Assembly (NCBI GenBank): GCA_039931775.1
Contig: JBDTRG010000169.1
Span: 1 to 64,000 of the forward strand
Source of the DNA: CAIWHR01 sp039931775
GTDB lineage: Bacteria > Pseudomonadota > Gammaproteobacteria > Burkholderiales > Casimicrobiaceae
DNA length: 64,000 nt
Direction: 5' to 3'
Below, one piece after another: positions 52,249-61,000 of this stretch; position 1 is the stretch's first letter, and the number at the start of each line of letters is the position of its first letter. The notes beneath the pieces are model-generated. The model was given only the letters and a program-made list of their open reading frames with translations, did not search any database and was not told where the DNA came from. A program made the position numbers and the translations under genes.

Positions 52249-53007
52249 TTACCCCGGCCGAACGCCCGGCCGATAGAAGAGGTACACCGCGAAGCCCAGC
52301 GTGTCGCGACCCCATTTGAGATAGGCATCGCGCCATCGGCGGATGCGCTCCAGCATCTCCGGGACATCGGGATCGTCCGGCTGTTCGCCCGCGTACCGTT
52401 CGATCGAGCGCGAGTATTTCCATTCGTAGTCGTCCCACTCGTCCGGCGACGCGGTGGTCGCATGCATCGGGATGAGCCCGGCGGCAACGCCCGCCTGCAC
52501 GTTGCCGCGGTGGTCGAGGAACTCGTCGTCGGTCCCGCCGAGGAACTTGACGTAGTCCGCATGCGGCTTCTTCTGCCAGTACCCTTCACCGATCATCAGG
52601 TAGCCGCCCGGCTTCGTCCACACCTTGAGCTGGTTGCATATCCCGGCCATGCCGCCGTCGATGCCTCCGGCGCCCAGCATCACGGACAAGTGGAACGTCT
52701 CCGGATCGGCCTGATATTCACGGATGTCGCTGTCGTCGAGGTGCAGCTTGGACAGGGCGCCCGTCCACTCGGCGCGCTCGCGGGCGGCTTCCAGCATCAG
52801 CTCCGAGTGATCGACGGCGATGACGGTCGAGCCGAAGCGCTCGATGATCCGCAGCGCGAGTTCGGCGCGCCCGCAGCCCAGGTCGAGCACGCGCGAGGTT
52901 CCGGTCAGCGGAAGAAGATCGAGCATCCTTTCGATCTTCGCCGAGGAGATCGGATTGCAGTAGTCGTGGTCGCGGTGCGCGATGCTGCTGAATTTCTGGC
53001 GGTTCAT
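52249..53007 (-). CDS. Class I SAM-dependent methyltransferase
   Basis: This 252-residue protein has motif I VLDLGCGRAELALRIIERFG, post I VIAVDHSELMLEAARERAEW and motif IV-like TFHLSVMLGAGGID, with KPGGYLMIGEGYWQKKP. Unusually, no family beyond the general fold was recognised; the C-terminal ~80 residues are acidic/aromatic. Its start overlaps the AmpG gene's stop by four bases, suggesting a coupled role. Confidence 0.85.
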   Translation of the reverse strand: MNRQKFSSIAHRDHDYCNPISSAKIERMLDLLPLTGTSRVLDLGCGRAELALRIIERFGSTVIAVDHSELMLEAARERAEWTGALSKLHLDDSDIREYQADPETFHLSVMLGAGGIDGGMAGICNQLKVWTKPGGYLMIGEGYWQKKPHADYVKFLGGTDDEFLDHRGNVQAGVAAGLIPMHATTASPDEWDDYEWKYSRSIERYAGEQPDDPDVPEMLERIRRWRDAYLKWGRDTLGFAVYLFYRPGVRPG

Positions 53008-54284
53008 GGCGAGTTCTTGTCCCGGGTCCGGTCGTTCCATGGCGCGACACGCAAGAGTAATGCCATCCCGGGCAGCGCCAAGGCCGTGCAGAGCAGGAAG
53101 AAGTTGAACCATCCCGTTTGCTCGACGACCCAGCCTGTCGACGCATTGACGACAGTGCGGGGGACCGCGGCGAGGCTCGTGAACAGCGCGAACTGCGTCG
53201 CCGTGTAGCGCGGGTCGGTCGCCCGCGCGATGTAGGCGACGAACGCCGTGGTGCCGAGCCCGACACCGAGCGCCTCGAACGCGATCACGCCGGCCAGGAG
53301 CAGCTTGTCGGGACGGTTCTCGTGGGCGAGCCACGCGAAGCCCAGGATCGACACCATCTGCACGATGCCGAACAGCCAGAGCCCGCGGTTGATGCCGAGC
53401 CGCAGCATCCAGAGTCCCCCCAGCATCCCGCCGGCGACACTCGCCCACAAGCCGGCGTTCTTCGCGATCAAGCCGATCTCCGACTTGGTGAACCCCATGT
53501 CGAGATAGAACGGCGTGGCGAGCGCCGTCGCCATGCTGTCGCCGAGCTTGTACAGGAAGATGAAGAGCAGCACCATCAGCGCTGAGCTCCAGCCGTCGCG
53601 ACGGATGAACTCGCGGAACGGCTCGACGACCGCCTCGGCGAGCGTCCGCGGGCCGGGCCGGATGAGGGCGGGTTCATCGACGGCGAAAGTCATCGCGATG
53701 CCGGGCAACATGAACGCCGCCACGACCCAGAATACGGAAGACCACGGCAGGTGGTCGGCGAGGATCAGCGCCAGCGCGCCGGGGACGAGGCTCGAGATCC
53801 GGTAGAAGTTGACGTAGAGCGCATTGCCGAGTCCGAGCTCGACCTCCGGAAGGATCTCGCGGCGGTAGGCGTCGAGCACGATGTCCTGACTCGCGCTGAA
53901 GAATGCGACCGCGGCGGCGAGGTAGGCGATCGCCCAGAGGTCCAGTTTCGGGTGCAGGTGTCCGAACACCGGAATGGACGCGAGCAGCAGAAGCTGAGTG
54001 ACCAGCATCCACCCGCGGCGGCGACCCAACACGGGAAACGCATAGCGGTCGAGCAACGGTGACCACAGGAACTTCCACGTGTACGGCAGCTGAATCAGCG
54101 CGAAGAGGCCGATCGATTTCAAATCGACCTGCTCCGAGCGAAGCCAGGCGGGCAGCAGGTTGATGAGCAGATAGAGCGGCAGGCCCGACGTGAATCCGGT
54201 AAAGACGCAGATAACCATCCGCCGATTGAGGAGCGCCTCGCGCCAGCGGGGGAGGGCCGGCGGAGCGGCGGCGTTGTCGGTCAT
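53004..54284 (-). CDS. AmpG-like MFS permease
   Basis: This 426-residue, 12-helix MFS protein opens with VFTGFTSGLPLYLLINLLPA and LIQLPYTWKFLWSPLLDRYA, then LGRRRGWML, all typical of AmpG, which imports anhydromuropeptides for wall recycling and beta-lactamase induction. The 12-helix length agrees with non-enterobacterial AmpG. It is followed by, and overlaps, the SAM-methyltransferase gene. Confidence 0.85.
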   Translation of the reverse strand: MTDNAAAPPALPRWREALLNRRMVICVFTGFTSGLPLYLLINLLPAWLRSEQVDLKSIGLFALIQLPYTWKFLWSPLLDRYAFPVLGRRRGWMLVTQLLLLASIPVFGHLHPKLDLWAIAYLAAAVAFFSASQDIVLDAYRREILPEVELGLGNALYVNFYRISSLVPGALALILADHLPWSSVFWVVAAFMLPGIAMTFAVDEPALIRPGPRTLAEAVVEPFREFIRRDGWSSALMVLLFIFLYKLGDSMATALATPFYLDMGFTKSEIGLIAKNAGLWASVAGGMLGGLWMLRLGINRGLWLFGIVQMVSILGFAWLAHENRPDKLLLAGVIAFEALGVGLGTTAFVAYIARATDPRYTATQFALFTSLAAVPRTVVNASTGWVVEQTGWFNFFLLCTALALPGMALLLRVAPWNDRTRDKNSP

Positions 54285-54363
54285 CCGTGGATTCTATCGT
54301 CGCAGCGTCGCCCGCTGCCGGCTTTCGCGCCGACCCGCCGCGGCAGGTTGCGCACGCCCCCGA

Positions 54364-54948
54364 TTACGTGCGGCGAAAACGATAGATCGCCAGCTCGCCG
54401 GTCAGGTTCGCCAACAGGTTCACCGGGCGGCCGCGGGCGAGCACGACGCGGTTCTCGACCAGGAATCGCCGCTCGGCGAGGAACGCGTCGAAGTCCGCGA
54501 CCGTGCAAAGGTGGATGTTCGGCGTGTCGTACCACTGGTAGGGCAGCGCGGTCGACACCGGCATCCGGCCCTTCAGGATCTGCCAGCGGTGCGTCCAGTG
54601 TCCAAAATTCGGAAACGTGACGATCGCCTCGCGGCCGACCCGCAGCATCTCGACAACGATGTCTTCGGTGTGCCGCATCGCCTGCAGCGTCTGCGACAGG
54701 ATCACGCAATCGAACGACGCGTCGTCGAACCCGGCCAATCCGGACTCGAGGTCGCTCTGCAGGACGTTGATGCCGTGCGAAACACTCGCCCGCACGCCGG
54801 CGTCGTCGATCTCGATGCCGTAGCCTTTGGCGCCGCGCTCGCGCGCGAGATAGGCGAGCAGGCTGCCGTCGCCGCAACCGAGGTCCAGGATGCGCGAATC
54901 GCGCGGAATCCACGACGCGATCGTCGCGAAATCCGCGCGCCCGGCCAT
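54364..54948 (-). CDS. metW: MetW (internal start within the metX frame)
   Basis: From ATG 54948 the frame gives a 194-residue MetW: RADFATIASWIPRDSRILDL, GCGDGSLLAYLARER, SDLESGLAGFDDASFDCVIL and VTFPNFGHWTHRWQILKGRM, the full standard protein. MetW resembles SAM methyltransferases and acts with MetX in acylation of homoserine. This entry marks the part that would be made if translation restarts. It is contained in the larger frame described above. Confidence 0.85.
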   Translation of the reverse strand: MAGRADFATIASWIPRDSRILDLGCGDGSLLAYLARERGAKGYGIEIDDAGVRASVSHGINVLQSDLESGLAGFDDASFDCVILSQTLQAMRHTEDIVVEMLRVGREAIVTFPNFGHWTHRWQILKGRMPVSTALPYQWYDTPNIHLCTVADFDAFLAERRFLVENRVVLARGRPVNLLANLTGELAIYRFRRT

Positions 54949-56223
54949 CGCGGCTGCGGAAGCGACGTAGCGCGGGAAAGTAGGGTCAGACTCGACTTTC
55001 GGTTGCGTTGACGACGCACCTGCCGCATTCGCGGAAAAGTCGAGTCTGACCCTACTTTCCGCGGCGATGCGCTCGAAGTAAGCGCGCACGACAGCCATGT
55101 ACTGCGGATCGTCGAGCAGGAACGCGTCGTGACCATGCGCCGCGCCGATCTCGGCGTACGACACGTCGCGCCGCTCGTCGACGAGCGCCTTGACGATTTC
55201 GCGCGAGCGTGCCGGTGCGAAGCGCCAGTCCGTGGTGAACGAGACGACGAGGAACCGGCAGGTCGCCGGCGAGAGCGCGCGGGCCAGGTCACCGCCGGTT
55301 GCCGACGCCGGATCGAAATAGTCGAGCGCCTTGGTGATGCGCAGATACGTGTTCGCGTCGTAGTACTCGGCGAACTTCTCGCCCTGGTGGCGGAGATAGG
55401 ATTCGATCTGGAATTCCGGCGCGAACGAGAACTTGAGCCCTTCGCGCAGCTCGCGGCCGAACCGAGTCTCCATCTGCTCGTCGGACAGGTAGGTGATGTG
55501 TCCGATCATCCGCGCGACGACGAGACCGCGTCGCGGCTTGGTGCCGTGCACGTCGAAATGTCCGCCGTGAAAATCCGGGTCCGTAAGGATCGCCTGCCGC
55601 GCGACCTCGTTGAATGCGATGTTCTGCGCCGACAGGTTCGGCGCCGCGGCGATCACCAGCGCATAGCGAATGCGATCCGGATAGCGGGTTGCCCAGGCGA
55701 GCGCTTGCATGCCTCCGAGGCTGCCGCCCATGACGGCCGCCCATTGGCGAATCCCCAGGAGGTCGGCGAGCCGAGCCTGCGCGTCGACCCAGTCCTCGAC
55801 GGTGATCAATGGAAAGTCGGCACCCCAGGGCGCACCCGTCGCGGGATTCGTCGACAGCGGACCGGTCGATCCGAAGCAGCTACCGAGGTTATTAACCCCG
55901 ACGACGAAGAATCGATCGGTGTCGAGCGGCTTGCCTGGCCCGACCATGTTGTCCCACCAGCCGACGTTGTCCGGCTCGCCGTCGTAATACCCGGCGACGT
56001 GGTGCGACGCGTTGAGCGCATGGCAGACGAGCACTGCGTTGCTGCCCTCGCCGTTACGCGTGCCGTAGGTCTCGTAGGCGAGCTCGTAGCGCGGCAGCAC
56101 CTTGCCGCTGGCGAGGGCCAGCGGCTGATCGAACGCGGCGCGCCGGGCGAGCACCGCCCCGACCGAGCTGCCGGTCGCGGAGGGCCCGGAGGCACCGCCG
56201 GTCGTCGCAGAAAAGGTGGGCAT
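54364..56223 (-). CDS. metX: Homoserine O-acyltransferase MetX joined in frame to MetW
   Basis: One uninterrupted 619-codon frame. Residues 1-387 are MetX, an alpha/beta-hydrolase acyltransferase of methionine synthesis: LAYETYGTRNGEGSNAVLV, catalytic Ser168 in MGGSLGGMQALAWA, and His in IGAAHGHDAFLLDDP. Residues ~388-417 are coded by a palindromic repeat. From Met426 the frame is MetW (RILDLGCGDGSLLAYL, ENxVVxxRGxP-type end). In relatives the two genes are separate but overlapping. A single fused polypeptide or a re-initiated MetW are both possible; no stop separates them. A SAM-II-like leader and a terminator lie upstream. Confidence 0.88.
   Translation of the reverse strand: MPTFSATTGGASGPSATGSSVGAVLARRAAFDQPLALASGKVLPRYELAYETYGTRNGEGSNAVLVCHALNASHHVAGYYDGEPDNVGWWDNMVGPGKPLDTDRFFVVGVNNLGSCFGSTGPLSTNPATGAPWGADFPLITVEDWVDAQARLADLLGIRQWAAVMGGSLGGMQALAWATRYPDRIRYALVIAAAPNLSAQNIAFNEVARQAILTDPDFHGGHFDVHGTKPRRGLVVARMIGHITYLSDEQMETRFGRELREGLKFSFAPEFQIESYLRHQGEKFAEYYDANTYLRITKALDYFDPASATGGDLARALSPATCRFLVVSFTTDWRFAPARSREIVKALVDERRDVSYAEIGAAHGHDAFLLDDPQYMAVVRAYFERIAAESRVRLDFSANAAGASSTQPKVESDPTFPRYVASAAAMAGRADFATIASWIPRDSRILDLGCGDGSLLAYLARERGAKGYGIEIDDAGVRASVSHGINVLQSDLESGLAGFDDASFDCVILSQTLQAMRHTEDIVVEMLRVGREAIVTFPNFGHWTHRWQILKGRMPVSTALPYQWYDTPNIHLCTVADFDAFLAERRFLVENRVVLARGRPVNLLANLTGELAIYRFRRT
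54975..55060. repeat. Inverted repeat at the metX-metW junction (same family as 41001)
   Basis: A 25-base left arm (54975-54999) and its exact reverse complement (55036-55060) are separated by 36 bases. The arm differs from that between mreB and mreC at only about three positions (GAAAGTAGGGTCAGACTCGA against GAAAGTGGGGTCAGAGACGA). Arm length and spacer also agree, so both are copies of one dispersed element. Confidence 0.9.
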
Positions 56224-56240
56224 CGGGAAACGCGCCGCAA

Positions 56241-56277
56241 TAAAAAACCGACCCGCCTGCTCGCTAACCGGGTCGGT
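56241..56277 (-). terminator. Intrinsic terminator in the metX leader
   Basis: On the minus strand a perfect nine-base stem ACCGACCCG/CGGGTCGGT is followed by six T. It lies between the SAM-II-like aptamer and the metX ATG, 17 bases before the gene, so it would stop transcription into metX unless antiterminated. Confidence 0.85.
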
Positions 56278-56297
56278 CTCGGGGAGCCCCCTTGCCG

Positions 56298-56376
56298 CTC
56301 CGCTTTAGCCGTATTTATTGGGGAACCCCGAACGATGAGGCGCCTCGCGCCCGCAAGCTGGCTCAAATCGGCGCAG
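56298..56376 (-). promoter_or_regulatory. SAM-II-like riboswitch upstream of metX
   Basis: On the minus strand the sequence reads GCGCCGATTTGAGCCAGCTTGC, then GGGCGC, which parallels the SAM-II P1 stem and its GAUUUAACC loop. Further on, AATAAATACGGCTAAAGCGG matches the 3' pseudoknot strand (AUAAAUGUAGCUAAA). P1 can form as GCGCC/GGCGC. An extra GC-rich hairpin (about 30 bases) separates the two halves. SAM-II elements bind S-adenosylmethionine and repress metX-type genes. Confidence 0.75.
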
Positions 56377-56744
56377 TCGTGAAGTGTAGCGGGTTCGGCC
56401 GCTGATGGGAAACCGGCCGAGGACCGGCGAATTCGGCCGGACCAGCGTCAGGAATAGCCATCGCCGGCGCCGTATTTGCGGTTCCACGGCAGACATTCGT
56501 GGTGGCTTGCTTGAGCTCACTCCACCGCCCGCGGACGCCATGTTGAAACGGTGGTTCGGGTCGGCACCAACTTCGCCGGCGGCTAGGGGTCGATGTGACG
56601 AACACACTCAGGGCCGAGGGTATTCCGGCTCGGGGCGGCAGCACAAATTCGCAATGGGCGGGTAAACTTTGCGGAGGGGGAGTATTCCGCGCGCGACGAC
56701 ATCCGTTCGTTGCACTGCGGGATTCGTGTGGGCTCGACGTCGCC
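56377..56744. other. Upstream region of metX and of the RCC1 gene
   Basis: No gene was recognised in these 368 bases. Open frames on the + strand lack family signatures. The stretch probably holds the promoter of the metX leader on the minus strand and that of the RCC1-like gene on the + strand. Confidence 0.35.
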
Positions 56745-57836
56745 ATGAACAGGACGAAGAAGGGAACCTTCGAGGTATTGTCGGTCAGCGGCGGCCGGGA
56801 CCACACGCTTGCGCTGCTCGCGACCGGAAAGGTGTTCGGCTGGGGCGGTGACGGCAGCGGCAGGATCGCTTCCGATGCCCCCGAATACTGCAGCACGCGC
56901 GCCGCGCAACCGGGGGCGGTCCAGGTCGTCCTGGATCGGCCGTTGGTGTCGATCGCCGCAGGACACGGCGTGAGCCTCGCCATCACCGCGAGCGATACGG
57001 TGGCGGTCTGGGGTGCGAACGCCGCGGGCATCGGAGGTCGGCGCGAGGCGATCGCGCTGGCGACGCCGCAGCGCGTCGCCGACCTCGCGGACGTGCGTGC
57101 GATCGCAGCCGGCGAGTTCCTGTTCGGCGCGATCGACCGCGCCGGCACGGTCCATACCTGGGGACTCAATCGCGACGGTGCGCTGGGCAGACGGACGGCG
57201 ACGCTCAACGAAGGTCCGGGCATCGTCGGCGCCCTTCCGCCGGCGACCCGACTGGCCGTAGGCAAAGGCTGCATGCTGGCGCTGACCCGCGATGGGGAGG
57301 TGTATGGTTGGGGAGACAATGCGGCCGGCCAGCTGGGTCTCGGGCATCTCGACTCGGTCGCCGCGCCGCGACCGCTCGCCGTCAACGCGAAGGTCCGATC
57401 GATCGCCGCAGGCGCCACCCACGCGTTGGCGGTAACCGTCGACGGCACCGCATGGGCCTGGGGCAGCAATCACCGCGGGCAACTCGGCTCTCGCGATCTC
57501 GCCTACGCCGCGAAGCCCGTGCCGGTCGAGCTGCCCGAACCGATACGCTCGGTCGCTGCCGGCATGCACTTTTCGCTCGCCTTGTCCGAAGCCGGCAACG
57601 TCTACGCCTGGGGTTGGAACGCCCATGGCCAGCTGGGGTTGAACGACACCATGGACCGTCGCAACGCCGCGCGCGTGGGAGGCCTCGAGCATGTTCGAGC
57701 GATCGCGGCTGGCGAAACCCACGCTGTCGCGCTGACGTCGGGCGCCATGTGGGGATGGGGCAACAACGGCGCCGGTCAGATCGGCCCCGCGCGGCCAAGG
57801 CAGCTGCAACCTGCCGTGATCATTTCGCTCGGCTGA
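56745..57836 (+). CDS. RCC1-repeat (regulator of chromosome condensation-like) protein
   Basis: This 363-residue protein has about seven blades of the RCC1 propeller, each ~50 residues, with recurrent GxxHTLALxxxGxVxxWGxN: GGRDHTLALLATGKVFGWGG, GKGCMLALTRDGEVYGWGDN, GATHALAVTVDGTAWAWGSN, GMHFSLALSEAGNVYAWGWN and AGETHAVALTSGAMWGWGNN. The function is probably binding; no signal peptide was seen. The next gene starts three bases later, suggesting cotranslation with the multicopper oxidase. Confidence 0.85.
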   Translation: MNRTKKGTFEVLSVSGGRDHTLALLATGKVFGWGGDGSGRIASDAPEYCSTRAAQPGAVQVVLDRPLVSIAAGHGVSLAITASDTVAVWGANAAGIGGRREAIALATPQRVADLADVRAIAAGEFLFGAIDRAGTVHTWGLNRDGALGRRTATLNEGPGIVGALPPATRLAVGKGCMLALTRDGEVYGWGDNAAGQLGLGHLDSVAAPRPLAVNAKVRSIAAGATHALAVTVDGTAWAWGSNHRGQLGSRDLAYAAKPVPVELPEPIRSVAAGMHFSLALSEAGNVYAWGWNAHGQLGLNDTMDRRNAARVGGLEHVRAIAAGETHAVALTSGAMWGWGNNGAGQIGPARPRQLQPAVIISLG

Positions 57837-57839
57837 GCC

Positions 57840-59573
57840 ATGTCGACTTCGGAGCGGGACGAATTCTCGAGGCGCGATTTCCTCCAACTCGGCTGGACGG
57901 TCGCGGCCGGCGTCGCCGTGCCGACGGTGCTGCAGGGCTGTCTCGGGAGCGGAGACGACGGTTCCATCGCGTTGCCCGACGAGACGTTTGTCGAGCCGCC
58001 GACGTTCGACTCGGTCAACGGTCGGCTCGACCTCACACTGGCGCTCGCGTATCTGGCGACGAAACTCGACGGCAAGGCCGTCACGCTGCGCAGCATGTTC
58101 GGCAGCATTCCCGCCCCCACGCTGCGCGTGAATGCGGGCGACACGCTGCGCATCCGGTTAGTCAACCAGCTTCCTGCGAACCCGCCGTCCACCGAGCCCG
58201 CGAAGCACCTCCGATACCCGAACAGCACCAATCTGCATATGCACGGCATCCACGTCACGCCGGGGCTCGTCTCGCCCGGCGTCTACGGCGACTACGTGAT
58301 GGACGATCCGTCGCTGGGTGTGCAACCCGGCGAATCGCGCCAGCATGAATATCAGATCCGCGTCGATCATCCGCCCGGGGCGTACTGGTACCACCCGCAC
58401 CTGCACGGCGCGACCGCGATGCAGATCGGCAGCGGCATGGCCGGTGCACTGCTCATCAAAGGCGCGATCGATCGGGTCCCGGAAATCGCGGCCGCGCGCG
58501 AGCGTGTTTTCGTCTTTCAATGCCCGATCAGCAATGCGTCAGGCGTACTCGAATCCTTTTCCCAGGTCAGCGACAACCCGAGCAATGAACCCGCCTTTCT
58601 GATCAACGGCGTCAGGCGTCCGCGCCTGTATATGCGGCGCGGTGAGGTCCAGAACTGGCATTTCGTCAACGCGGCGATCTTCAAGTACCTGAACCTCTCG
58701 CTCGACGACCACGTTCTTAACGTCTACAGCCTGGATGGCAACACGCGCAGCCAGATGAAACCGGTTGCCGCAGTCCCGCCCGGCAGCACACAGCTGCAGG
58801 AAGGCGTGGTGCTTGCGCCCGCCAATCGGGCAAGTGTGCTCGTGCAGGCCGGCGCACCCGGCGTCCATTACCTGCGGACGTCGAGATTCCAGATTGGAGC
58901 AGCTGGCGCCATTCTCGACGAAGACATCGTCGCCGAAGTGGAGGTCCTCGACGAGGCGCAGCCGATGGCGCTGCCCACCGGCCCGCTGCCGGTTCCCGCG
59001 ATGCTGGCGCCGATCACCGACGCGGAACTTGCGAGCGCCGGCGGGCTGAAGCGCACCATCGTCCTCAACGCCGTCTTCAATCAACCGTTGACGCAGGGCG
59101 GGCCCAATCCGCCGATCACCGATCCGCCCGCCAACGCCGTCGTGCATCCCGGAGACGAGATCGAAGACTGGGTCTACCAGACCGACAACACCACGCTCGC
59201 CAACAAGGTCTTCGCGATCGGTACGGCAAGCACGCAGGCGTCCACGCATCCGATTACGCCCAACGAATACATTCCTTTCCAGTCAAGCCGGGCCTTGAAG
59301 CAGATCGTCGCGCTCGGCAGCGTCGAAGAATGGCTGATCCTGAACCTCAACAATATCCGGCATCCGTTCCACATCCATATCAATCCGTGCTGGGTGACGA
59401 AGATCAACGGCCAGGCGATCGAACCGTACTGGACGGACACCATCGCGTTGCCGTCGAACGGCTCGGTCACGTTTCGCACGCGGTTCAAGGACTTCACGGG
59501 CAGCTTCGTCATGCATTGCCACATGCTGGCCCATGAAGACATGGGGATGATGCAGACAATCGAGGTCATCTAG
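57840..59573 (+). CDS. Tat-exported multicopper oxidase
   Basis: This 577-residue protein has a Tat signal (SRRDFLQLGWTVAAG) and a lipobox-like LQGC. All copper motifs are present: NLHMHGIHVTPG, YWYHPHLHGATAM, HPFHIHINPCWV and MHCHMLAHEDMGMMQ, giving one type 1 and the trinuclear type 2/3 centre. The long central Met-poor segment is unlike CueO, so copper detoxification is uncertain; phenol or siderophore oxidation are alternatives. It is linked to the RCC1-like gene by three bases. Confidence 0.9.
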   Translation: MSTSERDEFSRRDFLQLGWTVAAGVAVPTVLQGCLGSGDDGSIALPDETFVEPPTFDSVNGRLDLTLALAYLATKLDGKAVTLRSMFGSIPAPTLRVNAGDTLRIRLVNQLPANPPSTEPAKHLRYPNSTNLHMHGIHVTPGLVSPGVYGDYVMDDPSLGVQPGESRQHEYQIRVDHPPGAYWYHPHLHGATAMQIGSGMAGALLIKGAIDRVPEIAAARERVFVFQCPISNASGVLESFSQVSDNPSNEPAFLINGVRRPRLYMRRGEVQNWHFVNAAIFKYLNLSLDDHVLNVYSLDGNTRSQMKPVAAVPPGSTQLQEGVVLAPANRASVLVQAGAPGVHYLRTSRFQIGAAGAILDEDIVAEVEVLDEAQPMALPTGPLPVPAMLAPITDAELASAGGLKRTIVLNAVFNQPLTQGGPNPPITDPPANAVVHPGDEIEDWVYQTDNTTLANKVFAIGTASTQASTHPITPNEYIPFQSSRALKQIVALGSVEEWLILNLNNIRHPFHIHINPCWVTKINGQAIEPYWTDTIALPSNGSVTFRTRFKDFTGSFVMHCHMLAHEDMGMMQTIEVI

Positions 59574-59737
59574 TTGACTTCCCCCACACGGCGAGGAAGA
59601 TGGGACGTTCCAGCCTCAGGTCGGCGTGCGCCTAGCCGTGGGAATGCGCCACGGCGCCGCGCGAAAGGCGTGGCGGGCATACCGTATCCCGGCAAACCCG
59701 CCCTTTATTGTTTCTATGCATCACCATGGAGACACAA

Positions 59738-60931
59738 ATGAAACGACTGCTGCGCGCCTTTGCTTTCGCGGTCTTCCTGCTGCCGATGTCGAGCGCATTC
59801 GGCGCGTTCCACCTGTTCACGATCGAACAGGTCTTCTCCAATTCCGACGGCACGGTTCAGTTCATCCTGCTCGTCAACGGCCCCAACAATCGCGAGAATC
59901 TTTGGGCCGGCCAGGGGATAACCGCATCGGGCGGCGGGGGCACGAGGACCTACGCTTTCGCAACCGATCTTCCAACCGCGGCCACGGCGAACAAATACGT
60001 CCTGATCGCCACGCAGGGATTCGCGGCGCTGGGAATCCTCACGCCCGATTACGTCGTCCCGAACGGTTTCCTTTCGACAACCGGCGGCACGATCAACTAC
60101 GCCGGCGTCGACCAGGTTACCTACGCGTCGCTGCCGACCGACGCGACGCACGCGATCACCCGCAACGGCGTCGTCGTTCCGAATTCCCCCGTCAACTTCG
60201 CGGGCGCCTCGGCATCAGTCGGCGGAGGCCCCGCTTCCTTCACGCCCATCGGTGGCGTCTGGTGGAACCCGAACGAGTCCGGCTCCGGCTACGGCCTCGA
60301 TTTCAAGGACGGCGTGCTGCTGGTGCAGATCTACTCGTATCTGGCCGGCGGCTCGGCGCAGTGGTATCTCGCCGCGGGCGCCGTGACCAACAACGTGTTC
60401 ACGGCGACCCTCGACAAATACACCGGCGGCCAGTGCATCTCCTGCGCCTACAAGGGACCCGCGATCGCCGGCAACGACGGCTCGACGACCTTTACCTTTA
60501 CCTCGCCCACCACCGCCAACGTCACACTGCCCGGCGGACGGCAGATCCAGATCCAGCGCTACTTCCAGCCGCCGTCGGTCGGCTCGGCGGCGAACTCGAT
60601 CACGCCGGTCGGCGGCGTGTGGTGGAACCCGAACGAATCGGGCTCCGGCTACGGCATCGACTACCAGGACGGGGTGCTGCTGGTGCAGATCTACTCGTAC
60701 CTGGCTGGCGGCCCCGCGCAGTGGTATCTGGCCGCGGGCGGGGTGACCGCCAACACGTTCACGGCGACGCTCGACAAGTACACCGGCGGGCAGTGCATCT
60801 CCTGCGCGTACAAGGGGCCGACCCTCGCCGGCAACGACGGGCAGACGACGTTCGTGTTCACGTCGCCGACCACCGCCACGGTCATGCTCCCGGGCGAGCG
60901 GCAAATCCAGATCCAGCGCTACTTCCAATAG
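59738..60931 (+). CDS. Exported protein with two 120-residue repeats
   Basis: This 397-residue protein has a signal peptide (LLRAFAFAVFLLPMSSAFG), a unique ~140-residue domain, and then two near-identical modules: GGVWWNPNESGSGYG, VLLVQIYSYLAGG, AQWYLAAG, TATLDKYTGGQCISCAYKGP and RQIQIQRYF. Each module has a CxxC-type pair (CISC). Such WWNPNESG modules recur in secreted proteins of beta/gammaproteobacteria (from memory), with no known function. Confidence 0.75.
   Translation: MKRLLRAFAFAVFLLPMSSAFGAFHLFTIEQVFSNSDGTVQFILLVNGPNNRENLWAGQGITASGGGGTRTYAFATDLPTAATANKYVLIATQGFAALGILTPDYVVPNGFLSTTGGTINYAGVDQVTYASLPTDATHAITRNGVVVPNSPVNFAGASASVGGGPASFTPIGGVWWNPNESGSGYGLDFKDGVLLVQIYSYLAGGSAQWYLAAGAVTNNVFTATLDKYTGGQCISCAYKGPAIAGNDGSTTFTFTSPTTANVTLPGGRQIQIQRYFQPPSVGSAANSITPVGGVWWNPNESGSGYGIDYQDGVLLVQIYSYLAGGPAQWYLAAGGVTANTFTATLDKYTGGQCISCAYKGPTLAGNDGQTTFVFTSPTTATVMLPGERQIQIQRYFQ
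60242..60930 (+). repeat. Two tandem ~330-bp repeats with 360-bp spacing
   Basis: Copies at about 60242-60570 and 60602-60930 align without gaps and differ mostly at third codon positions. They encode the two C-terminal modules of the exported repeat protein and point to an internal duplication. Confidence 0.88.
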
Positions 60932-61000
60932 CGGATCAGGCACTCGGCCGTTCGCCGGCCGCCTCGTTGCGGGAAGATCGCACCTCCCGCCGGAGCGTGC

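Noticed and set aside
60969..60990. GCGGGA/TCCCGC hairpin between the repeat protein and ptsI as a terminator
   Set aside because: The six-base stem has no T-run on either strand, too weak to call.
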